Assembly (NCBI RefSeq): GCF_011745365.1 | Contig: NW_024468917.1 | Span: 1,612,001-1,676,000, forward strand | Length of the DNA stretch: 64,000 nt | DNA from: Cryphonectria parasitica EP155 | Taxonomy: Eukaryota; Ascomycota; Sordariomycetes; Diaporthales; Cryphonectriaceae | Direction: 5' to 3' | Part shown: positions 21,800 through 34,216 of the stretch, in pieces | Position numbering within the stretch: position 1 is the first letter of the stretch | How the letters are laid out: each line of letters starts with the position of its first letter | Position numbers and translations under genes: made by a program | Notes under the pieces: model-generated | Databases searched by the model: none | What the model saw: only the letters and a program-made list of their open reading frames with translations | Told to the model about the DNA's origin: nothing

Positions 21800-22828
21800 A
21801 TGTTCGTGGAAGGCGTTCAGACACAGAGCCGAGGCTCGTCATACAGCCATGGCACGGTGGAGATGAACCCTAAGGGGTTCACTCCACGGTCGAGACAGAA
21901 CTCTGGTGTTTTCACCAGGGAAGACCACATGGCCATGGCCAGAAGTATGCACCACGGCAGAAGACCACCACAGCGGTCACGAACCACCCACGAGAACATC
22001 CCTTCGGGACCACAAGTGCTCACATTCACAATGGCACCTCCGCAGGCGCGCTACCAGACACCAGCCGCACCTGCACCTGCACCTGTCTCGCCTATTCCCT
22101 CACCGCTAGGGGCCGAGGTTGAGAGCACCTCGGTCTCTTATCCCACAGAGCAGCAGCAGCAGCAGCAGCAGCATGAGACCTCTGACTCGGTCGCACCACT
22201 GCCGAGCGGTCGGCCTGCCCAACCTCGACGGCCAAAGCTAGGACCACCACGCCGTTCCTACTCGGTTATGGACTACGAGCCAGTGCCGCCAGAACAACGG
22301 CCAGCCTCGGGCCCCCTCACACTCACGACGCTGCCTCCAGAACTGCACTTTGCCATCTTTGACCACCTGGACCCGATCGACGCAACGTGCCTGGGCCTGA
22401 CGAGCAGCCACTTCTACTCTATCCACCGGAGGATGCACGGACCCGTCCCACTGAGCGTCAGGCGCGACGGGCCCAACGAGCTGGAGTGGGCCTGGCACCG
22501 GGCTGCGTACCCGACGCCGTCCATGTCTCTGTGCCCGAACGCGGCCACCACGGGCTCGTTGGGTCTGGAGAACGCCAAGGCGGGCCACCTGGCAGCGCTG
22601 CGGGTCCGCGGCAAGGGCTTGTGCAGGAAGTGCGGCACCAGCAGATGCGAGCTGCACAAGCACATTGTGGAGTGGATGCCGGCGGACTACGAATACTGCG
22701 CGGTGCGGGACAAGTTTGTGCCCCGGCCGGGCGAGGAGGCGAAGGCGCAGTGCTATATGAGCAACCCGACCAACACGACCCGTTGTGGACGACACCGCAT
22801 CAGGAGGGACAAGACGCCAACGTCGTGA
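21800..22828 (+). CDS. F-box-like protein with C-terminal Cys motifs
   Basis: A single exon encodes 342 residues. Residues 1-170 are disordered and Pro/Ser/Arg-rich, with a poly-Gln run at 118-124. An F-box-like motif follows at about 176-215: LPPELHFAIFDHLDPIDATC, then LGLTSSHFYSIHRRMHG. The C-terminal third contains conserved-looking Cys/His pairs, GLCRKCGTSRCELH and later CYMSNPTNTTRCGRH, which could bind zinc or be specific to this fungal F-box group. F-box proteins link substrates to Skp1-Cullin ubiquitin ligases; the substrate here is unknown. The ATG at 21800 follows a long CT-rich leader and is the first in frame. Confidence 0.8.
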   Translation: MFVEGVQTQSRGSSYSHGTVEMNPKGFTPRSRQNSGVFTREDHMAMARSMHHGRRPPQRSRTTHENIPSGPQVLTFTMAPPQARYQTPAAPAPAPVSPIPSPLGAEVESTSVSYPTEQQQQQQQHETSDSVAPLPSGRPAQPRRPKLGPPRRSYSVMDYEPVPPEQRPASGPLTLTTLPPELHFAIFDHLDPIDATCLGLTSSHFYSIHRRMHGPVPLSVRRDGPNELEWAWHRAAYPTPSMSLCPNAATTGSLGLENAKAGHLAALRVRGKGLCRKCGTSRCELHKHIVEWMPADYEYCAVRDKFVPRPGEEAKAQCYMSNPTNTTRCGRHRIRRDKTPTS

Positions 22829-24900
22829 AAACGCGGGCGATGAGTGCATTATGGGGAAGGAAAGAAAGGAAAGCGAGCATATCCATGATTGGCATTGCCA
22901 ACAGCCACGTGTCGGCGTGGGTTTTTTTCTCTTTTTTTTTTTTCTTCTTTCCGTCTTTTATTTGGGACCTGCACAAATCATTAGCTTCGCATTGCGAGAT
23001 ATTTGCCCTAGATGAAGAAGGGAAGGCATCACAGGAAGAGCATTCCAGAGCATCTCGGAAGAGGGCACAATTTTCTTTTCTTTCCTTTTTTCTAAGATAT
23101 GATACCTTGGAAACTCTAGGCGCATGGGGAATTTTTTCCAAGAAGGATTGTATGGGGGGAGATGCGAGTGTCTTTACATAAAGAGCTTGTCATACATAAA
23201 TGCATTCTTCCAACTCAAAGACAGACATCATCTACACAGCTGATGTAGATAGATGAAACTTCAAAGATCAATGCTTGACGCTTTGGACAGACGAAATAGT
23301 CGGTGAGTATTAGTAGTGTTCTGTAGTTATTTCGCAATCGGTAACTCGTTCGCAACTTGCATAAAACATAATAGATGTAAGAGTTATTATAAATTATAAT
23401 ATACGGCGCACAAGCATTGTATGGAAGTAACGATGCGTCGTCAAGTAAAAAAAAAAGAAGAAGAAAATAACCGAGACACTTTGATGTGAAGTCACCACGT
23501 CCAATCCCGGTGTCTCGGGACAAGACGGACAGAAGCGACCAGAAAAATCCCACGCTGCCACGCTGCACAGCCAAGCGGGATGGCAGCAAAAGCGTGGGGG
23601 TAGAGCATACCACACAACATGCCACAAGAGATCCAATTGGACCCTGGTTGGCACTACATGACATGACCGATGATGATGAGGATGAGTTCAGTGCTGCTGA
23701 TGCGAATTGACCACGTCTTTTCTGACATGGACTGTGAGATCCTACGCAAAGCAGGGATACGCTTGACCGCGCTTTCTTGACGACCTTTTTCCCTCTCTCT
23801 CCTTCTTTCCTTCCCTTGTCTCTGGCCAGACGTTTGAAGCACGGCTACCTTTCCCACCATAGTAGTACATAGCAACTTCGTCTCTTGGCATGGTACGTAA
23901 CAGAATCTGCCCCTTCCTTTCTGGTCGTGTATCTCTCTTTCCTTCTGACTCTTGGATAACGTAATCTATCTGTTCTTTTGATCGCGATTGCTCCCTGTTC
24001 TCCTTCTCCTTTCCCTCCTCCTGGTTTCTCTTACTTGCTCTATTCTTAGCTCTCTTTAGATATAAAAAAATAAAATAGTCAATTGGCGATAACTTGAGAG
24101 GATCGACAACAACACCCCTCTCGTCTTGGAAAATCTGGGGCGGCGCGGTGACGTCTTCCGCGGTCTAAATTAGCGTGCAGAGAGCTTGGGCCTCCTAAGA
24201 GAAAGGGGAGAGAGACACACCTCGAAAGCTGCTCCTAGCAAAAGCAGGAAAGCAAAGCAAGCCAGCATCTGGTTTCTGACGCGTTCTACCCAGAGGAAGA
24301 AGATAAAAAAGAGAAATCAAGGAAACGGGAGGCAGCCCAGAGCAGCGAGTCCACAAAACAAAAGACATTCCATTCTCTCAGCGTGGCTGCGAACAAGCTA
24401 CAACTTGGACGACGTGTTTGGTGGTTCAAAAGGAGGACGACGGGGAATCTTGACCCACCTAAACTTGAACTGCTCCATCTTCTGCTTGACAGATTACTAT
24501 AGGCGCGCACGAATCTCGACCCCCCTCCCTCCCTTACCTTACCCTGCCTTCCCAAGCTTCGTCCATCCTCTTCTTCAACTCTGGCTACAGCTCGACTCGA
24601 TTCGATTCGATTCGCCTCGACTGGGTCCTCCTACCATACCTACCAGCTAAACCCACACCTACGATCCACTCCGACACGGCAAACGGGCAACGTGGGCATC
24701 GCACCTAAGTATCAGTCCATCATACCAAATTATCCATCCCCTCCACATATTTATCAAGAAACAGCTGGCTGTTGGGCAATCACCACCTTCAACGCTTGCA
24801 GTAGCAGCAACATCGCGTCTAGACCAGCAAATCGTTCTCATCCTCTCGTCCTCTCTTGGCATCCTGCCCTCTTTCTCCGATCCCGATCCAAAAGACGACA
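22829..24900. other. Intergenic region
   Basis: This holds the 3' flank of the F-box gene and the promoter of the choline-phosphate cytidylyltransferase gene. T and A homopolymers occur at 22921-22943 and 23450-23457. The minus-strand frame 23215-23664 (149 codons) has no family match or splice context. From 23.9 to 24.9 kb the plus strand is pyrimidine-rich, with a small CGATT repeat near 24598-24613. No RNA gene was seen. Confidence 0.5.
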
Positions 24901-26793
<1,893 letters not shown>

Positions 26794-27993
26794 GACGCGC
26801 AACCGCGTGTGCGTGTGATGGGCACAGGTTGGCTGTTTGACTGACTCCCTGGGTCTTTTGATCGCCGACTCTCCTCCCCTTTCCATTCTGACACAGGTGC
26901 GTCACTTGGCCAATTGATGGGACCGTTTGTATCTGTGAACTCGAAGTACCAAAGGAAACAAGGAAAACAGTAGATCAAAACATGCACCATAAACGACACA
27001 GGAAGGCGGGCAAGAACGGGTAAGGCGGTTCCGGCTCGGGGAAATACATAGACTGACTGATTTCAATGAGGAGGGAGGACATCGGACTGAAAGGAAGGGG
27101 TGGGGGGGCCTCAGGGCCCTATCAGCGAGGAAGAGAAAAAAAAATCACAAAAAGAAAAGACCAGATGGGGTGGGTAATTCCGATACATGCGCCGGTTGGC
27201 CGAGACGTCCATACAAGTAAAAGACATCCATTACCTCCTACCTATTTTAGGTACTTGACTTACCCACTTCACCCCTTTCCCTTGTATCAACCTCTTCTGG
27301 GAAGCGTTGCCGATGGTTTTGGTTAGTTCTACCAATTTCTATATACAAAAATAAACTAGTAGATTTTTCCTACCATTTTCGCAGTCAGTATCTTCCTTAT
27401 AAATCTGTCTTTGTATAAAGCAAACTTAGTGGTGACTTGAAACGAAGACCAACAAATCTGCTCGCTGAGATGATAGGAAATGTATTCGTCGCAGGTATGC
27501 AAAGCCACCTGTTGACAACTTGTTGTTTTTGAAATTGAAGAGTGTCAACCTCTCATTATCCATTGCTCCCTCAACATATGGAGGCGAACAACGGCAGTGC
27601 TTATCTCCTCTTTCTGTCAAGATACTCTCAAGAGAAGAAGCAGACACTTTAGATGCCCCGTAGCACTGCACTCATCAACCATATGGGCTTAGGTTTACCA
27701 ACTCCGTGGCCTATCGACGTGAGGAGACTGTGGCTCATCTTGTGCGCACACGTGTATGCGCGCACACACAATTTTCAAGTTGACGAAGATTGCCTCTTCC
27801 CAAAGTATGCATTGTTTTTCCTGTCGGACCAACCGACAGCTAATAGACATCCAGCTGAGAAAAAAACTGAAAAAAAAAAAAAAAAAAGATGCAGCAAGAC
27901 TATTTACCAACCAGGTTATCATCCTGCTTTCCCAATGATCCATTCCCCAACCATACAATCGTTTTGATGCAACAGTGAGAAGGATAGAGTCTA
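26794..27993. other. Convergent intergenic region
   Basis: This lies between the 3' ends of PCT1 (+) and RTF1 (-). It has an A-rich run at 27859-27888 and a G tract near 27101. The minus-strand frame 26333-26905 lies mostly antisense to PCT1 exons. No gene or RNA is supported. Confidence 0.55.
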
Positions 27994-30105
27994 TCAATCA
28001 AGCTCAATGTCAATGTCCAGGTCCAGAGCGCCAATGATATCATCATCAGTCAGCACCTTGTGGATCATCGGGATGCCCTTGGCGCCCTTGGAGCCGGACT
28101 CTGCCTCCTTCAGCTTGGCCAGGTGCGGAAGGACCTCGTTGTCCTTGGGCTTGGCCCTGGGCGTGCCGTCGGCGGCGGCGGAAGGGGTCGGCGCGCCGCT
28201 GCCAGCCAGACTCGAAGACTCGCGTGAGAGGTCGCCGCGCGCGACCGCCTGTTCAGCCTCGCGCACTTTGCGGCGCTCCGCGAGTTGCGCCTCGCGCACC
28301 TGCTTGGCGTTGCGCTGCCGGTTGAGCGCGTTCTTCTCGGCCAGGCGGTCCTGCTGGCTCGGCTGGGCAGGCTTGACCGGCACGTTCTTCTTCAGCGTCG
28401 TCTGGAAGGCAAGCCGCGGCTGCGGCATGTTGTCGAGCTTGTCTTGGAGCTCGGTGGCGTGCGCGGTATTACCGTGCGCCAGAGCCTGCGCCAGGTCTCG
28501 CTCGAGACGCGCGCGGTCTGCGCCGCTGAAGCGGTCCATCAGAGCATTCTGCCGTCGGAGCTTCTCGGCGACCTCTTCCTCCTTCCAGTTGTGATTGATG
28601 AGCTTGTTGATGTCGGTGGTCTTGCGCTCGAGTTCTGGCTTGCGAGGGATGTTCACGCCCTCATTCTTGCAGACGACTTGGTATCTGTTCCACTCGGGCT
28701 GTACTGTCGTCAGGAGACACCCTCCACCACGCAGAACGTGGAAGCACTCACCTCGGTAAAGGGGCCTTCCGAACAGGCAATGTATGGCCACTCCCTCTCG
28801 GCCGCGCCGTGAGCGGCTATTACATACTGGTCCACAACAATCGGTTTTCCGCGTTCGTTCTCAATGGCATACGGCCGTCCGGTTTTGAAGCCTGGGAACC
28901 TGCTTAGCTGCTGCTCATCATGTTGTGAAAGATGGGTAAGAAAAGGTTTGCATGCTGAACTCACCTTTGATCACAGCCATGCGATAGACAGGCTGGCCAT
29001 TGTCCGGATTAGGCCCGATGTGAACACGGATGTAACAACCAGTCAGGGCACTCTCGAAACCGGGATAGAAGGCGACGCGGGCGAAGCGGGTGCGGCTGAG
29101 GCGGCATCTCTCGACGTCGCGCAGCTCGGCCAGCGGAGCCTGCTCGGGTGGGGTCTTGGACCTCTTCTTCTTGGTCGTAGCCCACTCGACGTCACTATCG
29201 TCCGAGTGCCGGCTACGGCTTGAAGTGCTCCGGTATGAGGGGGACCGGTCCCGGCGGCGCTCGTTGTCCCTGCGGCTTCTGCGGTCGCTCTTCTCGGCGC
29301 GGGCACGCTTGAGGGCGTCGAGACCGGGTTTGGAGCTGGACTTGGCCTTCTTGCGCGCGCCTTCGTCCAGATCGGCGTCGCCACCCTTGCGCTTCTTTTG
29401 CTTGTCCTCATTGTTCGTGACGAGGCGTCTCAGCAGGGCGGCCTGCCGCAGCCGCTCCTTCTCGGCCTCGCGCTCTGCCAGGATCTGCTCCCGGTCGACC
29501 TCGCGCATGCTCATGATCTCCTTCTTCTCAGCGTGGTTGGCGAACAGGCCATCGACAGGGTAGGGGTTCTTGTCGTCGTCCTCACGGGCCTTGGCTGGGG
29601 AGCCGCCAGAGTCGTCGTCAGAGTCGGATTCGTCCATCGCCGCGGATCCCTGGGAGCTGGGCGTGCCGGGCTCGGAGCTGGTGGGCGGTATGACAACTTT
29701 AGCATGAGAGCAAATGGGAGATGATGATAGAAAAATAGCCAGAGGATTTGAAGCAGGTAGGGGACAAAGAAGGCGAAAAAGAGCTGGGACCTGCAATGTT
29801 GCGATGCGACAAAGCCGAAGATGGTCCAACAAGGAAGGGAGTGGGCAAACTCACGCTTCACCTTCATCGTCCGACTCTGCACTGTCTCGACGCTTCTTAG
29901 CCTGTGCCTTCTTGTTTACAGCAGCCTTAGGGGGCGAATCATCTGCAGTCCAGGCGCTCTGGGACCGAGAGCGCGACCGGGACCGCGATCGGGAGCGAGA
30001 GCGCTGGCGGCTAGGGGGACGAGACGCATCGTCATCGGAGGACTGGGCGTCACCACCGGCAAGAGCCAGCAGCTCGTCCTCGACGTCGGTCATGGAGTCA
30101 GACAT
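27994..30105 (-). CDS. RTF1: RNA polymerase-associated protein Rtf1 (Paf1 complex)
   Basis: Four exons on the minus strand, 30105-29855, 29677-28965, 28891-28752 and 28698-27994, encode 602 residues in consistent phase. The N-terminus is acidic and carries an Arg-Ser dipeptide run (about residues 33-50). A long charged region with many Glu/Arg heptads includes the REVDREQILAEREAEKERLR segment, a conserved Rtf1 stretch. The Plus3 domain at about 255-395 starts LRDVERCRLSRTRFARV and includes GCYIRVHIGPNP and RMAVIKGFKTGRPY; it binds phosphorylated Spt5. The C-terminus is coiled-coil-like and ends in acidic DLDIDIELD. Rtf1 promotes elongation and histone H2B ubiquitination. Confidence 0.95.
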
Positions 30106-30830
30106 GATCGACTCGTGGTGGTGATGTATGCGTGGTGGTGATGTATCAATTCAAGGAGGGGTGTCTCAGGCCGTGGTAGGAGAAACTTTGTTGGTGTTGG
30201 GGCCTGCTTTAGAAGAACGGAGCGTAGCTGGTTGTCGAAACGGAAACGCGGTGGTTTGACAGCTGGGGAAGAAGATGGAGGACAAAGGAGGGGGAACGCG
30301 AAGTGCAGAGTTCGAGATGGCCAGTTCTAGAAGTAATCAGATATTGGACAGTGGCAGTAGACTCGACCAGGCCATAATTGGCGAGTTTAGACGCGGTTGG
30401 TTAACTGCGGTCAGCTATTGTCTCCTTAAAGTGAGTATTCGGACAGTAAGTGGCAGGCATCTCCGGACTGCATGTCTTACGTAAGTCAAAAAGTAACTTT
30501 ATTACGTTCACCCTATCCATTCTCTCTACAACCCCTCCCCCCTAGCCCCATCCACGCCCAGCCCCTTCCTCAATAGGCCAATTGCCCACGTACCTCGTCC
30601 ATTAAAGTTAAGAATGCTATTATACAAGAAGCAACTGACTGTTCGAGTGAGGGAACAAGGCATTCGGGATTCCCAACTACTGTACGCAGGCTATAAAAGA
30701 CTGCTGATTGAATTTGTATCTTTCGTACCTGTCGAGGATAAATACATGCTGCCTTATCTTATCATGCCGGAGTTCCCTTCTTCATAAGCTCAGGTGATGG
30801 GGAAGGTTATGTTCTTTTTTCTTTTGCACC
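30106..30830. other. Divergent intergenic region
   Basis: This is shared upstream sequence of RTF1 (-) and the dihydroorotate dehydrogenase gene (+). It contains a TATA-like box at 30692-30698. A small open frame at 30275-30484 looks non-coding. Confidence 0.5.
30692..30698 (+). promoter_or_regulatory. Putative TATA box
   Basis: TATAAAA lies 139 bases upstream of the ATG at 30831. Its position and strand suit the dihydroorotate dehydrogenase gene. Most genes in this window lack such a clear box. Confidence 0.45.
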
Positions 30831-31955
30831 ATGAGTGATACGCATTTGGAACTGATACGAGCGCTCTTTGGAATCCAACAAGGTGATGAAATATATACTC
30901 GCACGGGAACAAGTCCAGCGAGCATGTCCAGCCAAGGCCCGCCAGCCCTCGAGATCAATCCACCCTTGGTGAACTCAGCAAACCCCTGGGCCACCACTCT
31001 TCAAGACCTCACAGCCTTATACAGTTGTCCCCACACTGGCGCTGTCACCACACGGACGTCCCTCCTGGGGAAGGGTTTCGACCATGACCCCTCAAAGCAC
31101 CAGTTCACGCTCTTCAGCGTCTCAACCCACCAGTCCAAGCAGAACCGCTGCAAGCTGACCGGGCTCGAGAACGCCAGCCTCAACACCCTGGGCTACAGTC
31201 CTCTGCCGCTCGAGACATATCTGGGCTTCATTCAGGAGATAGCAAACACATCACCACCGGCAGCACAGCAGCCAGGAAAGAGTTTCATTATATCCGTGAC
31301 AGGCACTCCTACCGAGGTCGCCGGGTGCTACAGGCTCATCGCCGAGGCACAGGAAACCGTGCCAGTTCCCCTGGCAATGGAAATTAACCTGAGCTGTCCC
31401 AACATACCAGGGAAGCCCCCGCCGGCATACACATCGGCGGGTGTGCTGGAGTACCTGGTGGAGCTGCGGGCAGAGGCAAGGCGCGGTGATGGACTGCGGC
31501 GCATTCCGTATGGCCTGAAGACGCCACCGTACACGCAGGCCAGCGAGTACGATGGGCTGCTGCTAGCGTTGAAAGTATCAGCGGAGGAGGACGGTATCTG
31601 TCCTGTCTCGTTCATCACCGCGACCAACACCTTGGGCTCGTGCCTGGTCTTGTCACACGCGGAGGCTGGTGCGGCTGGAGAGGCGGCCCTGCCAGGTGCT
31701 GGAATCGGGGGGATGGCCGGTGCACCGCTTCACCCTCTGGCGCTAGGAAACGTGAGGAACATCCGGAAGCGGCTTGACGAGCACGACGTGGAGGGTTGTC
31801 GCTTGAGGCATATTCAGATCATTGGGACGGGTGGTGTCCTCGACACGGCTGGCTACAAGAGGATGAGGGCTGTAGGTGCCAGTTTCGTAGGCGTGGGGAC
31901 GGGACTGGGCATTGAGGGCGTTGGTATATTTGAAAAAATTATGAAGGGCTTATAG
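30831..31955 (+). CDS. Dihydroorotate dehydrogenase, class 1A-like (cytosolic type)
   Basis: A single exon gives 374 residues from the ATG at 30831, or 343 from the in-frame ATG at 30924. The family similarity begins just after the second ATG (LEINPPLVNSANPWATT), and out-of-frame ATGs at 30797 and 30886 overlap the first start, so 30924 may be the real start. Class 1A hallmarks are in order: EINLSCPNIPGKPP (with the Cys that acts as base in family 1A), a GLKTPPY lysine strand, ATNTLG, GIGGMAGAPLHPLALGNVR and the FMN phosphate-binding IIGTGGVLD. There is no mitochondrial leader or membrane helix, unlike class 2 enzymes. The reaction is oxidation of dihydroorotate to orotate with a soluble acceptor, probably fumarate. 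A second role outside pyrimidine synthesis is possible. Confidence 0.88.
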   Translation: MSDTHLELIRALFGIQQGDEIYTRTGTSPASMSSQGPPALEINPPLVNSANPWATTLQDLTALYSCPHTGAVTTRTSLLGKGFDHDPSKHQFTLFSVSTHQSKQNRCKLTGLENASLNTLGYSPLPLETYLGFIQEIANTSPPAAQQPGKSFIISVTGTPTEVAGCYRLIAEAQETVPVPLAMEINLSCPNIPGKPPPAYTSAGVLEYLVELRAEARRGDGLRRIPYGLKTPPYTQASEYDGLLLALKVSAEEDGICPVSFITATNTLGSCLVLSHAEAGAAGEAALPGAGIGGMAGAPLHPLALGNVRNIRKRLDEHDVEGCRLRHIQIIGTGGVLDTAGYKRMRAVGASFVGVGTGLGIEGVGIFEKIMKGL

Positions 31956-31975
31956 GTAGGGAGCTTCGATTCTAT

Positions 31976-32912
31976 CTAGAATAGATCATCGATGGCCTTG
32001 TCTGCATCTTTCGCAATGAGTTCCCTCATTCCCTGCCGGAAGAGTTAGTCCTGGGTTCCAAAAGCTCCAACACGTGCAGCCTCGAGACCTACCTTTGGCA
32101 TGATGGGTTGTCCATCTTCACCCTTGACATATCTGAAGGGCATCTGGGTGCTCTCATGGTCGTTGATTTTCAGATCCGGGTGATCCAGGTACTGGATCTC
32201 ATTGAGTGGGACTGTCGAAGGTTTTCAGTGACCAGTCCGGCGCGATAACATATCTGGTAAAAAGGAATGGATGAATAGACTCACTCTGCTGCTGGATGAC
32301 TATCCGAGTGACACGGACCGCCGTGTCTGTGGTCATTTGCACCGGACCAAGGCGTCGTCCGGGAAAGCCCTTCTTCCTCAACTCGGAGGTTCGATCTGAC
32401 CAGGTCAGCAAAGAGGGTTTACTTCTCGTGATTTTTCTCGATTTGGTGTTACGTAGTCCTACCTCTTGGAGGATCATCACCTACATGCACGTTAGTAATG
32501 TGAGGAGAACAAAGGTAACACAACTTCAAAAACATAAGAAGAGAAAAAGTCGGAGCAATGACTCTGTCTTGGGGTGTTTGGGCTTACCTAATATGCCGCC
32601 AAACAGGAAAGTTTCAAACTCCTGCGCATCTTCTGGAGAGAGATCCTTCTCAGCCGCCGGATCGAGCAGGCATACGGTGTTCTTGGACGAGGCGTAGATA
32701 TCCTCGACGCTGCTCTGGGTCGCCGTGAAGGTGGGTATGGCATCCAGGGAGCCAGGGACCTTGAATTTTGGCGAAACGGATGACAGCGTGAAGCTGCTAC
32801 CGTTCTCTAGGGACTCTTTTGCGATGGCGATATACTCGAGCTCTGACCAGGGGCCTAGTTCTGGGTCGAGGTGCTCGACGATGTAGGTCTTACCACTCAT
32901 GTTGGGGATCAT
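31976..32912 (-). CDS. SFM1: Protein arginine methyltransferase SFM1-like (SPOUT family)
   Basis: Five exons on the minus strand, 32912-32588, 32480-32463, 32395-32285, 32211-32093 and 32032-31976, encode 209 residues (205 if the second ATG at 32900 is used). Yeast Sfm1 has 213. The match runs throughout: KTYIVEHLDPELGPW, VCLLDPAAEKDLSPEDA, FLFGGILGDDPPRDRTSEL, GPVQMTTDTAVRVT, TQMPFRYV and a final AIDDLF. SPOUT enzymes form a knotted SAM site; the GGILGDxPPRDRT loop and MTTDTA segment line it. Sfm1 methylates ribosomal protein uS3 on arginine. Exon 2 has only 18 bases and encodes the middle of the GDDPPRD loop. Confidence 0.92.
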
Positions 32913-34216
32913 TTCTGATGATACCAAGCTCGAAATGAGATGCCAGGCACACTATTTGTGGATCTCAAATCTGAAGAAGCGTATGCCTGTGGTGAGGGTT
33001 GTGCTGTATTTCCAGATCAGGACGAGAAAGTGCAGAGAGAAGTTCCACATCGAAATTTGACAACAGTCTGAAGGCTTGATGGAAAGCTACTGCACAGCTA
33101 CAGTGCAGTCAGTCAACTCTGGCACTGCGGGTTTAGCATTAGCGCCCGTCTTGGCACCAGTACCGCGTACCTACTGCCACTGTATCTCTGCATGAGAAGT
33201 ACCTACCAGCCATTAGACGTTTTTTCCAGATCTCCCTTGAATTTCATTGTCACTCTCGATAGTTTGTCATAAGGCTTGTTTTTACTGGCTGTATGCTTAC
33301 TTGATCGAGTGTCATCACAGTGTGGGCAATGTCTTGCATCTCAAAGTACTAGAGTGGCTGTGCATTTCCGAAACCATGAAGCCTGGGCCTGGGCTCGGGC
33401 CCTTTCATTGATTTAGACGTGATACCTGGTAAGCATCATCCTCAATTCAGGTGTGAATAGACACACAAAGTCCCACCCATTTTCAAGAGGGCAGAGCGAC
33501 CAGTGCCACAAAGAAGGAATCGAGGAGAAGGGGAGCCAACGCAAACTTCTTAGTGCAGCATTCATTAATCGCCTTTGGCTGTTTGGGGAGGGGAACGGGG
33601 GTAAAGCATCTGCAGCGCGAGCTGGAGGTCTATCTCTCTGCATGTCTGCATCCGTCCAAATAAGGAAAATCTCAAGTGTGCTGACGGCCATGTATTCAAG
33701 CCAGTGCTGCGACCAGTTAGACCCAAAAAGGTGAACAAATATAGTAACTCACGAAAGGTGAACTTGAACAAACCCCTGCAGGAGAGGATCAATCTACCGT
33801 ACAGTGCTTGCCACTACCATACCTGGTACCTTGCACCCCAATTACTAGTAGCAGCTTTCGGGCGAGGCCAGGCCGCGTCAGACCCCTGCCCACGGTTGAC
33901 ATGGTAAAACGTCGCGACTCCTTTTGGAAACCCTGGGGATCCTCTTTGCCTTATGTGAGATCTGTCACCAAGAAAACCGCAACTCAACAACACTGACGAC
34001 GACCTCTTCAACGTTCCCTATCAACTTGCCAGCAGCTCGACTATCCAGACAACTGCTAGGCGACCCCCTTTAGTCTCTGCTCCCGACCCAAACACCCTCT
34101 CTCTATCCACCTACCGCAGATGACTTTCCGGCGCTGAGTGCTCTCTTTTCCCCGACAGCCCCCCCCCGTTCGTCAAGACACTCTTTCGTCTCTTGACCCT
34201 CCTGGGTCGAGCCATC
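32913..34216. other. Divergent intergenic region
   Basis: This is upstream sequence of SFM1 (-) and KEX1 (+). Open frames at 33413-33792 overlap in several frames and match nothing. The last 250 bases are C-rich leader of KEX1, including a five-codon upstream open frame at 34120-34137. Confidence 0.5.
34120..34137 (+). promoter_or_regulatory. Short upstream open reading frame (KEX1 leader)
   Basis: ATG ACT TTC CGG CGC TGA ends 79 bases before the KEX1 start codon. If the transcript begins upstream of 34120, this frame would be met first by scanning ribosomes. There is no transcript data. Confidence 0.35.

Noticed and set aside
22238..22849. 203-codon minus frame and 264-codon plus frame over the F-box gene
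   Set aside because: These are shadow frames of the F-box coding sequence; one ends in homopolymer T-derived Phe runs of the 3' flank.
23215..23664. 149-codon minus frame
   Set aside because: It has a low-complexity Leu/Phe/Tyr region caused by A/T homopolymers and no start context or homologue.
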